Below, piece by piece: positions 10,287-17,665 of a DNA stretch of 64,000 nucleotides. The notes beneath the pieces were generated by a model. The model was not told the origin of the DNA. It made no database searches and saw only the letters and a program-made list of their open reading frames with translations. The position numbers were made by a program, and so were the translations under genes. The stretch comes from Shewanella cutis (lineage in GTDB: Bacteria; Pseudomonadota; Gammaproteobacteria; Enterobacterales; Shewanellaceae): assembly GCF_022410515.1 (NCBI RefSeq), contig NZ_JACSDI010000001.1, forward strand, positions 62,001-126,000. The letters run 5' to 3'. Position 1 is the stretch's first letter, and every line of letters starts with the position of its first letter.

Positions 10287-10470
10287 AAATAAATCGGGCC
10301 ACCCATTGTAAATCAACAACATAATGCACTTTTCGTTTGCCTGCAACCAGTTCTAGCTCAAATGATTTGAATGAGAGTCATCAAAAGTCGTTGAGACTGC
10401 ATCTGAGGCAATAGATTGAGCTAATTCATTAAAAAATGGTGTATTTCAGACGAGGTAAGTCATCCCATAG
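10287..10470. repeat. RAYT-associated repeat, copy A
   Basis: First of five related units of about 160-190 bp. Each starts AATAAATC.GGCCACCCATT, contains GAATGAGAGT in the middle and ends near TTAAAAAATGG...TTTCAGACGAGGTAA. The left CCCATTNTAA and right TTAAAAAATGGG parts are inverted with respect to each other, so a folded unit with a closing stem is possible. Confidence 0.85.
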
Positions 10471-10653
10471 AATAAATCCGGCCACCCATTTTAAATCAAC
10501 AACATAATGTACTTTCAGCTTGCATACAACCTGCTCGGGCTCAAATGGTTTGAATGAGAGTAATCAACAAACGCTAGGACAGCATCTAAGGCAAAAAATT
10601 ACGCTAATTCCTTAAAAAATGGGGCATTTCAGACGAGGTAAATGGGCACATAG
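10471..10653. repeat. RAYT-associated repeat, copy B
   Basis: Directly abuts copy A and lies immediately downstream of the stop codon of the complete transposase gene. Inverted arms are at 10485-10494 (CCCATTTTAA) and 10612-10623 (TTAAAAAATGGG). The following 50 bases (10654-10702) are shared with the transposase relic at 16446-16494, so repeat and gene 3' end travel as one unit. Confidence 0.87.
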
Positions 10654-10702
10654 TGCTTGGGATGTGTTCTGGATGGGACTTTTGAAGTGATATAAGCCGT
10701 TG

Positions 10703-11680
10703 TCAGTTGCTGTAAAAGTGCTGGCAGCATTTAGCAAAATGCCGTCGTCGCTTTTCTAAGTGTTCGCAGTAATCGGTTAGTGCTTGCAGTGTGCCCACAG
10801 GGCCATGAAATAACTTGCCAAATTCGGTTGTCAGTTTGAGCCAATTGTCACGGGGAATATTTAATCTGTTCAGTAACTTGGCACTACTTTCACTGATGTA
10901 TCCACGTTTATCATTGAGAATAATTCGGCCAGTATCATCGACCAATTGAAGGTAATCCATTAATGAAAACGCAATGCTATTGGGTTGGTTGTCGCACTCA
11001 TTACCAATAAAAGGCAGGAGATTGCTCGGCTGCTCACCTTTTAATGCGGCCCGAATACGTAGCTGAATACTGGTATGGTCAGATTGTTCTGGTGTATCAG
11101 CGAGTTGTGCTCTGATGGGATTCAAATCGACGTAAGTCATACAAGCTAATACCGCGGCTTCATCCAGTAAGGCTTGGGATTTGAATCTACCTTCCCAGAA
11201 CCTGCCTGTACAGTTATCTTCTTGATTTGCTTGTCTTGCAATCGGTTCATTTAGGCAGCGCATAAACAATGAAATATCACACAAACGGCTGCGATAAAGG
11301 GCAATTGAGTGCTTTAATCTGCTCACCTCATGCGCTTCAACTAACTCACCTTTAACGAATTTTTGCGTTAATTCATCGCCTTTAAACAACTTATGCCACT
11401 GCTCAAGCACTTCGCGGTCTGTCCAACGATTGGCCGTCTCGATATCGACTCGCAGCACAACATGCAGATGATTCGACATCACCGCAAAGGCCGCGATATC
11501 AATAGCAAAAACAGCTTCAAGTTCAAACAGTAGCGATTCTACCCAACCACGGCGATGGTCATAGTTTTTACCCGAATAGGCATCATCACCACATAAAAAA
11601 GCACGCCGCACTACGCGACTACAGCAATGGTAATAGGGAGTGTCTTCAAGACTTATTTGAGTTCGGCGAGGACGGGGCAT
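10703..11680 (-). CDS. REP-associated tyrosine transposase, IS200-like (TnpA_REP/RAYT)
   Basis: 325 residues from the ATG at 11680, chosen because GGAGG precedes it by 8 bases; an upstream in-frame ATG overlaps that site. The HUH motif is in MSNHLHVVLR (residues about 65-75) and the likely catalytic Tyr is in MTYVDLNPIRA (about 187). Both are marks of Y1 single-strand transposases. The N-terminus PRPRRTQISLEDTPYYHCCSR is typical of the large RAYT-like family common in Shewanella. The family cuts and joins single-stranded DNA at REP hairpins. The C-terminal 130 residues form an extra domain that is also preserved in two broken copies nearby. Repeat copies A and B follow its 3' end; its upstream flank ends abruptly at the xthA duplication (11765/11766). 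Confidence 0.9.
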   Translation of the reverse strand: MPRPRRTQISLEDTPYYHCCSRVVRRAFLCGDDAYSGKNYDHRRGWVESLLFELEAVFAIDIAAFAVMSNHLHVVLRVDIETANRWTDREVLEQWHKLFKGDELTQKFVKGELVEAHEVSRLKHSIALYRSRLCDISLFMRCLNEPIARQANQEDNCTGRFWEGRFKSQALLDEAAVLACMTYVDLNPIRAQLADTPEQSDHTSIQLRIRAALKGEQPSNLLPFIGNECDNQPNSIAFSLMDYLQLVDDTGRIILNDKRGYISESSAKLLNRLNIPRDNWLKLTTEFGKLFHGPVGTLQALTDYCEHLEKRRRHFAKCCQHFYSN

Positions 11681-11765
11681 ACAAACCTCCATGTTTAATG
11701 CTTAACCAAAGCATAGTCGGAGGTTAGCTACCGCACTATTAAGATTGGGTGTCCAACTTCCCACC

Positions 11766-12052
11766 GTAAATGCAGCTTCCAACCCGAAGAGCGTGAATGG
11801 CTCAAAACCCTGCAGGATTGGGGATTAGTGGATACCTTCCGTCAACTGCACCCCGACCGCAGCGAGCGTTATTCATGGTTCGATTACCGCAGCAAAGGCT
11901 TCGATGATAACCGCGGCCTACGCATCGATGTGATCTTGGCCACGCCGTCACTGGCTGCGCGTTTAGTCGAATCCGACGTCGATTACGATCTGCGCGGCAT
12001 CGATAAACCCTCAGATCACGCGCCAATTTGGAGCACCTTTAAAGAAGCCTAA
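11766..12052 (+). pseudogene. Duplicated 3' fragment of xthA
   Basis: Encodes the last 95 residues of exonuclease III, including SDHAPIWS, but lacks the N-terminal metal-binding Glu and the central catalytic Asp/Asn. No start codon with a ribosome binding site is present. An in-frame 74-codon stretch from 11828 could be read but would not give a functional nuclease. The absence of any substitution relative to the intact gene implies a recent event or continuing gene conversion. Confidence 0.93.
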
Positions 12053-12115
12053 CTCGCTCGAGTGAATTCTTTAATCGATATAAAAACATCGGCCTAGGTC
12101 GATGTTTTTGTTTGG
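11766..12115 (+). repeat. 350-bp direct repeat, copy 2
   Basis: Exact copy of 8396-8745, joined at its left end to the upstream flank of the transposase gene with no transition. Includes the xthA terminator copy at 12082-12109. Confidence 0.97.
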
Positions 12116-12140
12116 GAGTTAGCTATTTAAGTACAGAGTC

Positions 12141-12181
12141 CATAGGCAAGCTATGGTATTCGCTCGACGACACGGTGAATA
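12141..12181. repeat. 41-bp sequence repeated beyond the main duplication, copy 2
   Basis: Identical to 8770-8810 and followed directly by the IS256 remnant. Confidence 0.8.
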
Positions 12182-12184
12182 TTA

Positions 12185-12402
12185 CCTGACACAGAATTAT
12201 GAACAGCCTTCGTTTTAGTGGTTTTACCGTTTTTACGATTTGCACCTTCAGTGGCAGCTAAGTGATTATCCAGCTCTGCCACCAACGCCGATTCAGTGAG
12301 AGGCTTAATCAAAGGGGGTAAGATGCCATCTTTGCCAGTCAGATCTTTACCTTCACGTAGTACTTGAATTGCAGCATTGATATCAAAAGTAGGCATGGTC
12401 AT
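12185..12402 (-). pseudogene. IS256-family (mutator) transposase, N-terminal remnant
   Basis: The first 60-odd residues (MPTFDINAAIQVLREGKDLT, then LPPLIKPLTESALVAELDNHL and NRKNGKTTKT) match the start of IS256-type transposases, normally about 400 residues long. The DDE catalytic domain is missing. TGACACAGAA-type sequences stand at both ends (12185 and 12434) in the same orientation rather than inverted, so the remnant arose by internal deletion or nested insertion. Not functional. Confidence 0.85.
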
Positions 12403-12536
12403 AAATCATCTCATTTTTGGTATGCTTAAAGAAATGACACAGAAATTTGAACACTACCGTGCTAGTTGCATGCATATGCGGGAACTAAACAGTGAAAAGC
12501 ACTTTAACAATAGTGCTTTTCACTAGCCGCGATACA

Positions 12537-12980
12537 TTAGGAGGTAAACTTTTTAAGTGCTTGATATAGTTCCAGTGGCTTATTAGTTCCAACTACGATT
12601 GAAACACCTGAGCGGAAGTCAATTTTAACACCTTCGAAACCTGATATATTATATATAGTTCCTTCAGATGAAATTCGCACTCCCCAACCACAGTACCACT
12701 TATTTCTTACTATAGACACATTGTTAACATCTGAAAGATCAAATCTCTTTTTAAATAATCCAATTCCGTAACTTAGAGTAAGTTGTTTATCTTCGATACT
12801 CACTCTTAACCTAAAGGTCATTAAAAGTGCAACACTTAATATTAATATTAACATTATAAAATCGTTTTCACCTTTAAACTCTTGCAAACCGAATTTATTA
12901 ACTGCAAAAACAAATATCAAAGTAAAGAAACAAATTATAAAAAAAGGATACCCTATTTGACTATTTGAGTAACTCATCAT
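12537..12980 (-). CDS. Small membrane protein with a PH-like cytoplasmic domain
   Basis: 147 residues. Two hydrophobic segments at about residues 10-28 and 38-55 are followed by a soluble domain whose strand pattern (RLRVSIEDKQLTLSYGIGLFKKRFDLSDVNNVSIV, ending in an amphipathic LELYQALKKF helix) resembles bacterial PH-like domains. The function is unknown. It overlaps the stop of the radical SAM gene by four bases, so it belongs to that operon and is probably its last gene. Very AT-rich. It could be an immunity or accessory membrane factor, but that is a guess. Confidence 0.7.
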   Translation of the reverse strand: MMSYSNSQIGYPFFIICFFTLIFVFAVNKFGLQEFKGENDFIMLILILSVALLMTFRLRVSIEDKQLTLSYGIGLFKKRFDLSDVNNVSIVRNKWYCGWGVRISSEGTIYNISGFEGVKIDFRSGVSIVVGTNKPLELYQALKKFTS

Positions 12981-14017
12981 CTAATCTCCTTCATAACAAG
13001 TTTATCTTTGCTATATTTTTTGGAAACAAACTCGCTGGCGTGATATTTAATAAGAACATTGGACATATACTTTTCATAATTTTCCTTTAGCGCAGACACA
13101 ATTTCTGGTTTTTTATGTAAATACACACAAGATTGGCAATTGTGAGAAACTGTACCAATGGAGTTTTCTATGTATCCACTACCCATTAATTGCTCAATAA
13201 TCGAGGTTGGGCCATCTACTTTAATCCAAATTTTCAAAAAATCATTCAATTGCTCATCGTAAGCTTTTCTCAGAGCGTCTTTATCACCGATACTACCGAG
13301 TTTCATCTCAGGAATGTGTTCAAACGTTAAACCGCAACACCCTGATATCCTGCCATGTGGTGTGACAACTAAGTTATTAAATATTTGTTCACAGCCCTGC
13401 ATCAAGTCATCTTGATGAATTTGCACACCTCTATCTACATAATCCAACTTGAAAGGCATCCAAGTGTTATTTTGAAGCATCAATTTTCTATTTGATAATA
13501 ATTCTAATATCAGAGGATTAGTATTGATAGTTTCCCTACAAGATGAGGTCTCAGTATCCTTTTCAATTGTTATCATAGTCCAAATACCTAACTCTGCACA
13601 TGCTTGGACAGCGTTGATAACCGAACTAAGAGGCACGTGTTCTTGATGGTCAACACCAGTACTAAAGTTAATCTCACTTAATCCGGCGTCTTTTAACTTT
13701 TCAGCAATTGTTCTTGCATTCGAAAGTGTATTACCCCAGTAACCGTTAGTTACGCAACGCGACATCTTCCCATTTAATGTTGCAGCTTGAATGCCAGCAT
13801 AAAGATCACTTTTAAGGGTGAAGCATTCGCCGCCACTAAACACTATCATTTTAAGATCAGGAAAGGAAGTGCACCCAGTATCAATTATTTCCAAAATATC
13901 AGTTCTTGATAATCTAGATTTTAAGTTTGGATTTGACTCAAAACAGCATTCTTTACATGCTGCTGTACACCTATAAGTAGGAAGAATAGTAATTATATTA
14001 GGGGATTGTTGATACAT
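12977..14017 (-). CDS. Radical SAM protein with SPASM-like C-terminus
   Basis: 346 residues from ATG 14017, where GGTGA precedes by about 8 bases. Longer in-frame starts up to 14137 lie inside an inverted-repeat element and are unlikely. The radical SAM cluster motif CTAACKEC (Cx3CxxC, residues 17-24) and the FSGGEC motif (about residue 60) are clear. The C-terminal half has CEQIFNNLVVTPHGRISGCCG and a later CQSC, matching the SPASM/twitch arrangement that binds auxiliary 4Fe-4S clusters. SPASM enzymes usually modify ribosomal peptides or proteins by forming C-C or thioether bonds. It lies in one direction with a 47-residue peptide gene, a frameshifted 259-residue gene and a PH-like membrane protein. 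The substrate is not known. Confidence 0.85.
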   Translation of the reverse strand: MYQQSPNIITILPTYRCTAACKECCFESNPNLKSRLSRTDILEIIDTGCTSFPDLKMIVFSGGECFTLKSDLYAGIQAATLNGKMSRCVTNGYWGNTLSNARTIAEKLKDAGLSEINFSTGVDHQEHVPLSSVINAVQACAELGIWTMITIEKDTETSSCRETINTNPLILELLSNRKLMLQNNTWMPFKLDYVDRGVQIHQDDLMQGCEQIFNNLVVTPHGRISGCCGLTFEHIPEMKLGSIGDKDALRKAYDEQLNDFLKIWIKVDGPTSIIEQLMGSGYIENSIGTVSHNCQSCVYLHKKPEIVSALKENYEKYMSNVLIKYHASEFVSKKYSKDKLVMKEIR

Positions 14018-14061
14018 ATTATTCACCATTAATTTAAACGTAAAAAATTTTAATTTTTCTC

Positions 14062-14238
14062 CAGAGCGTCCGCATAAGTGCTTGTTTTTTGTTCTCCATA
14101 AGGTGTTCGTGTTATAAGCATTGCTGGACATATGCAAATAACAGCCAATTTAGTTTGCGTTATTAAGTCTTTATAGCTCACGTTTTGCTCGACCTACATA
14201 GCTGTTTGGCTCTAAAAAACGTTCATGCGGACGCCCTG
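14062..14238. repeat. MITE-like element with terminal inverted repeats
   Basis: The ends CAGAGCGTCCGCATAAGTG (14062-14080) and the complement of 14220-14238 agree at 15 of 19 positions. The 177-bp unit contains no gene and a second inner inverted pair (GTTATT/AATAAC). It separates the frameshifted gene from the radical SAM gene. No clear target duplication is seen. An attC site was considered and not supported. Confidence 0.6.
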
Positions 14239-14248
14239 TAATTTACCC

Positions 14249-15033
14249 TTACTTTGAATTTTTAAAATTAATATTATCAAGTTCATTAATAGCAGATTGA
14301 ATTATATAATTAAGGTTGTCTTCATTATTGAGTAGACCTAGGTTATACGCCGCGGTAAAAAAAGCTCGCAACTCAGTTATGGCAATGTCTTTATAAATAT
14401 AATTATTCAAATTTGGAACTCCTGATGCTTGCGCCAGGGAATATGCTATCCATTTGTTGTTAGCAATTTTTTCATTTGACAAGGCTATTTTTCCAAACTC
14501 ACCCTCTTGAGAATCTAGATAATTTGGCAGCGAGTTAGGCTGGGGATTGGGACCCCATAGGTAAATCCCTGCATAAACAGCCAAAATAGCCGCAACCGCA
14601 ACGTTAGTAGCAGCAACAGCATTAACTGCAACGGCTGCAAAAGAAACACACGTAACACAAGCCTGAGTATAGTAATCATCTTTACCTAACGTAACTGAAC
14701 TGATGATAAGTCATTCGCTAGGAATAGCTTTTCATACTCCTCTTTATTTTGCTCAATATAGAATTGGTATTGAGGCACTAGTTTTGAAAAATCATCTGCA
14801 TTAACAAGATTATAATCAACTAATAGTTGAATAATGTTATCATAATCCCTAGCTATGCTTGCCGCTCTAAATCTTGGATCGCTAATCACCTCTAGAAATT
14901 TAATGCTTGGGTTAGTATCTACTTCTGATAAAGATATTCCCATCCCCTTAAGAACTGCCTCTTTATTATAAATATAATCGTGAGCATATTCAGAATCTAA
15001 ATACATACGTTGAATATGATTACTAATAGCCAA
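14249..15033 (-). pseudogene. Frameshifted gene for a 259-residue protein with a hydrophobic segment
   Basis: Two open frames, 15033-14686 (115 residues, TTG start) and the frame ending at 14249, join smoothly at a tandem CAGTT-CAGTT (14693-14702 on the + strand as AACTGAACTG). With one unit removed the reading continues DLSSV-TLGKDDYYTQACVTC, giving a 259-residue protein. The second half has no credible start of its own, only a TTG inside the hydrophobic stretch. The protein has a charged helical N-terminal half, then a CVTC motif and about 33 Ala/Val-rich hydrophobic residues starting near residue 125, then a helical C-terminus. I do not recognise the family. It lies 26 bases after the small peptide gene and before the radical SAM gene. 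It may be truly broken, or switchable by slippage. Confidence 0.7.
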
Positions 15034-15059
15034 GTTTTTCTCTGTATTTATAGGTAGCC

Positions 15060-15203
15060 TTACAAGGCTATTTTTTCAATTTTCGGGGGGTGTTCAAACA
15101 AGCTATCTGGTATGCCATATAAACTATCTGAATCATTTGTAATGGCTTTTACTGGAATAGATAAGGCAGCGCCACCTAATATTGCAAGAGGTAATTTTTT
15201 CAT
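15060..15203 (-). CDS. 47-residue peptide, possible secreted or modified peptide precursor
   Basis: The ATG at 15203 has GGAGA 5-6 bases upstream; the stop is TAA at 15060. The peptide begins MKKLPLAILGGAALSIPVKA and ends SLFEHPPKIEKIAL. The first 20 residues look either like a signal peptide (two Lys, hydrophobic core, V-K-A cleavage site) or like a leader with a Gly-Gly. The remaining 27 residues are polar with aromatic residues Tyr29 and Phe36 and no Cys. As first gene of an operon with a radical SAM/SPASM enzyme it is the best candidate for that enzyme's substrate. This is inferred from context and size only. Confidence 0.6.
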   Translation of the reverse strand: MKKLPLAILGGAALSIPVKAITNDSDSLYGIPDSLFEHPPKIEKIAL

Positions 15204-15238
15204 TTAAATCTCCATATAAAATTAAATCCGTCAAAGTG

Positions 15239-15267
15239 AACCTAAGCGTAAAACTTTACATTGTCAA
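15239..15267 (-). promoter_or_regulatory. Putative sigma70 promoter of the peptide/radical SAM operon
   Basis: On the minus strand a perfect -35 TTGACA (15262-15267) is followed by a 17-base spacer and a weak -10 TAGGTT (15239-15244), about 35 bases before the peptide start codon. Confidence 0.5.
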
Positions 15268-15318
15268 TAATACTTTTTATTGATATGCAATTAGTGTATA
15301 CGTTCATTCCTAATAGAG

Positions 15319-15487
15319 AATAAATTCTGCCATCCATTTTAAATCAACAACATAATTCACTTTCAGTTTATCTAAAACTTGTCCGAGTTAAAATGGCTTA
15401 AATAAGAGTCATAAATCATCGCATTGACAGCGTAGGTGTAATAGATTGCGCTAACTCCTTAAAAAATGGGTATTTCATCAGACAAGG
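15319..15487. repeat. RAYT-associated repeat, copy C
   Basis: Same layout as copies A and B but more diverged: AATAAATTCTGCCATCCATT start, CTTAAAAAATGGG near the end. It lies upstream of the peptide operon and directly abuts copy D. Confidence 0.8.
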
Positions 15488-15488
15488 A

Positions 15489-15660
15489 AATAAATTCGAC
15501 CATCCATTTTAAATCAACAACTTCAGTTTGCCTACAACCTGCTCCGGCTAATACGGCTTGAATGAGAGTCATCAAAAGCTGTAGGGGCAGCTTCTGAGGA
15601 AAAAAATAGCACTAATTCATTAAAAAATGGTGTATTCAGATGAGGTAAGTTATCCCATAT
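15489..15660. repeat. RAYT-associated repeat, copy D
   Basis: Starts AATAAATTCGACCATCC, contains GAATGAGAGTCATCAAAAG and ends at TTATCCCATAT. It is followed by a decayed transposase 3' end, repeating the order seen at copies A-B. Confidence 0.8.
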
Positions 15661-15820
15661 CGCTTAGGAAGTATTTGACTAAGATTGTTGTCGACGAAAT
15701 ATAGTCGCTATAAGTGGTTGTGAAAGTATTGACAGCTTACCGCAAAGTGCCGTCATCGCTTTTCGAGATGTTAGCAGTAATCGGTCAGTTCTTGCAGCAT
15801 GCCCACTGGGCAATGAAGGC
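15661..15820 (-). pseudogene. Decayed 3' fragment of a RAYT transposase gene
   Basis: Bases 15717-15820 align with 10711-10812 (the last 35 codons of the complete transposase) with scattered substitutions, for example GCCGTCATCGCTTTTCGAGATGTT against GCCGTCGTCGC..., and the frame is no longer open. A short + strand open frame over it is not a gene. Confidence 0.75.
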
Positions 15821-15879
15821 TTTTTGTCCAATTTTAATGGTTCCTGTCCTTGTTTTCTATTCATTTGAATTTGGGGAAA

Positions 15880-16242
15880 TTACTGAAAATACATGAGTAA
15901 CAGAACCAATAGTGATCCAATCACAACTGCACTGCCCATAAAAATGTACTCCTTAATTTCAGCAATCGAAGAAGGATTACTTAAATTTGACCAATTAGCG
16001 AATAATTTGACTAATGAAACTGTCATTCCGCCTAACCCAAATGCAAACGAGCAGAAACCAAAACTAAATATGTAAAGATAAAGATCGTCACATTTTCCAG
16101 TTATCGAGTTAAAATCAGTAAAAGTTAAGTATATAGGCCTGATAAATGACTTGGCTCCGATGATTGTCATCAAAATGATTAATAAAATATACGAAAAATA
16201 GTTAATTCCCCTCCATCTGATTAGAGATATAAATTTTTTCAT
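15880..16242 (-). CDS. Hypothetical membrane protein
   Basis: 120 residues from ATG 16242. A longer in-frame start at 16305 lies inside repeat copy E and is not used. Three hydrophobic segments are visible: about residues 18-38, 58-80 and 95-118. No family recognised. AT-rich. It sits between two transposase relics, with no partner gene. Confidence 0.55.
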   Translation of the reverse strand: MKKFISLIRWRGINYFSYILLIILMTIIGAKSFIRPIYLTFTDFNSITGKCDDLYLYIFSFGFCSFAFGLGGMTVSLVKLFANWSNLSNPSSIAEIKEYIFMGSAVVIGSLLVLLLMYFQ

Positions 16243-16265
16243 ATTATAGAAAATCCTATTAAATT

Positions 16266-16445
16266 TAATCTGGCCACCCATTAGTAAATCAATAACATAA
16301 TGCACTTTCCGTTTACCTACAACTTGTGCGAGCTAAAATAACTTGAGTAGGAGTCATCAACGTCGTAGGGACTGCATGTAAGACAATAAATTGCGCTAAT
16401 CCCTTCAAAAATGGGGTATTTCAGACGAGATAAATTGTCCTATAG
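16266..16445. repeat. RAYT-associated repeat, copy E
   Basis: AATCTGGCCACCCATTAGTAA start, ATGGGGTATTTCAGACGAGATAA end. It is followed by the same 50-base link (GTGCTTGGGATGTGCTCTGGATGGGGC) and a transposase 3' end, as at copy B. Confidence 0.85.
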
Positions 16446-16494
16446 TGCTTGGGATGTGCTCTGGATGGGGCTTTTGAAATGATGTCAGCCGTTT

Positions 16495-16809
16495 TCAGTT
16501 GCTGTAAAAGTGCAGGCAGCATTTAGCAAAATGCCGTCGTCGCTTTTCTAAGTGTTCGCAATAATCGGTCAGTTCTTGCAGAGTGCCCACTGGACCATGA
16601 AATAGCTTGCCAAACTCGGTGGTTAGCTTGAGCCAATTGTTATGGGGAATATTTAATCTGTTCAGTATCTTGGCGCTATTTTCACTGATGTATCCACGTT
16701 TATCATTGCGAATAATTCGGCCGGTATCATCCACCAATTGAGGATAATCCATTAATGAAAACACAATGCTATCGGGTTGGTTGTCGCACTCATTACCAAT
16801 AAAGGGCAG
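16495..16809 (-). pseudogene. C-terminal fragment of a RAYT transposase
   Basis: About 104 residues, from LPFIGNECDNQP to HFYSN, closely similar to the last third of the complete transposase. The HUH and Tyr motifs are absent. The open frame starts upstream at 16836 with unrelated residues, showing a junction near 16809. Confidence 0.88.
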
Positions 16810-16840
16810 ATATTGAGCTTGGAAAATCAACCTCATTCCG

Positions 16841-17248
16841 CTAATTCAAAGCTTGATAATCAAGACTGCCATTGTGATACAGCCGGATTTCAATCATCTC
16901 TATTTGCTGTTTTAGTGATGACAACCGTTCTATTAGCCAGAGATAGCCGACTTTATAGGCCGTCTGTAACAATGTGATCAGTTCATCTTCTGGCGTATGC
17001 GCTTCATCAATGGCCAAGATACGGTACCAGTCGAACGATTTAAAATTAGCAATAGTGTCAGACTCAAGCTCGGCCGTTAATAGCCATGAACCATTCATCA
17101 TAGATGCTATATCAACAAAAAAATCGCAGTAAGCTTCACCTTGAGTATGGGAGAAATTCGCATATTCCCTCACCAAGCCATCAAATTCCTCTTGGTAGCC
17201 ATCAAGTGTGTCTTTAACCACGCAAGCTGCTTTCTCAACCCTTTGCAT
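16841..17248 (-). CDS. Hypothetical protein
   Basis: 135 residues, soluble, acidic, mostly helical (LLQTAYKVGYLWLIERLSSLKQQIEMIEIRL). No motif recognised and only a weak ribosome binding site. It ends just upstream of the transposase relic, so it may be the truncated or passenger end of the accessory block. Confidence 0.5.
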   Translation of the reverse strand: MQRVEKAACVVKDTLDGYQEEFDGLVREYANFSHTQGEAYCDFFVDIASMMNGSWLLTAELESDTIANFKSFDWYRILAIDEAHTPEDELITLLQTAYKVGYLWLIERLSSLKQQIEMIEIRLYHNGSLDYQALN

Positions 17249-17525
17249 ATGTTCGTCAAATCTCTCTTATGCCTTCCCCCCCTAATCACTGGGGATATAA
17301 GGCTGATAACCTACCCCAGTTTCAGCGCCTCTCCAACGGTATTTTGATAATGAAACCAAAGTCACGCTTTAGACTGATAAAGTTTTTACCTTTTATTAAC
17401 AACAACTTGAGTCAGAACTAAACTGTATTTTCAGTGCAGTAAGGGTAAATAAAAATCTGTAAGGCTTTGGTTAATTTTGGCGTGTCTCGGCCAAAGCAAT
17501 AACGATAACGGATGTAAATAAGCAT
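17249..17525. other. Gene-free stretch
   Basis: I see no gene or clear repeat here. It marks the return from the accessory block to backbone sequence. Confidence 0.5.
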
Positions 17526-17561
17526 AAAAAATGGCGACTGCATTAGATGCAACCGCCATTT
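17526..17561 (-). terminator. Terminator after the chemoreceptor gene
   Basis: AAATGGCG/CGCCATTT with an inner near-complementary TGCAT/ATGCA pair. Read on the minus strand the stem is followed by six T. Confidence 0.8.
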
Positions 17562-17665
17562 GTATTTAGTTATTTAGATTTGGCGACTAAGCCTCGCCAG
17601 CGAACCACTCTTTCGCTTTTATACACATGAGATCCAATCGACCTCACTTACATAAAAGCCGCGGC

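Noticed and set aside
14017..14137. Longer N-terminus of the radical SAM protein
   Set aside because: The extra residues are encoded by the inverted-repeat element, whereas ATG 14017 has a suitable ribosome binding site just before the CxxxCxxC motif.
14062..14238. attC site of an integron cassette
   Set aside because: The inverted ends lack GTTRRRY/RYYYAAC core sites at the outer positions and no integrase is near; a MITE-like element is a better fit.
15714..15896. Plus-strand open frame of 60 codons
   Set aside because: It lies over a decayed transposase end on the other strand; its sequence is explained by that relic.
10287..16445. Repeats at 10.3, 15.3 and 16.3 kb as a CRISPR array
   Set aside because: The units are 160-190 bp, diverged, not regularly spaced by short spacers, and no cas genes are present.
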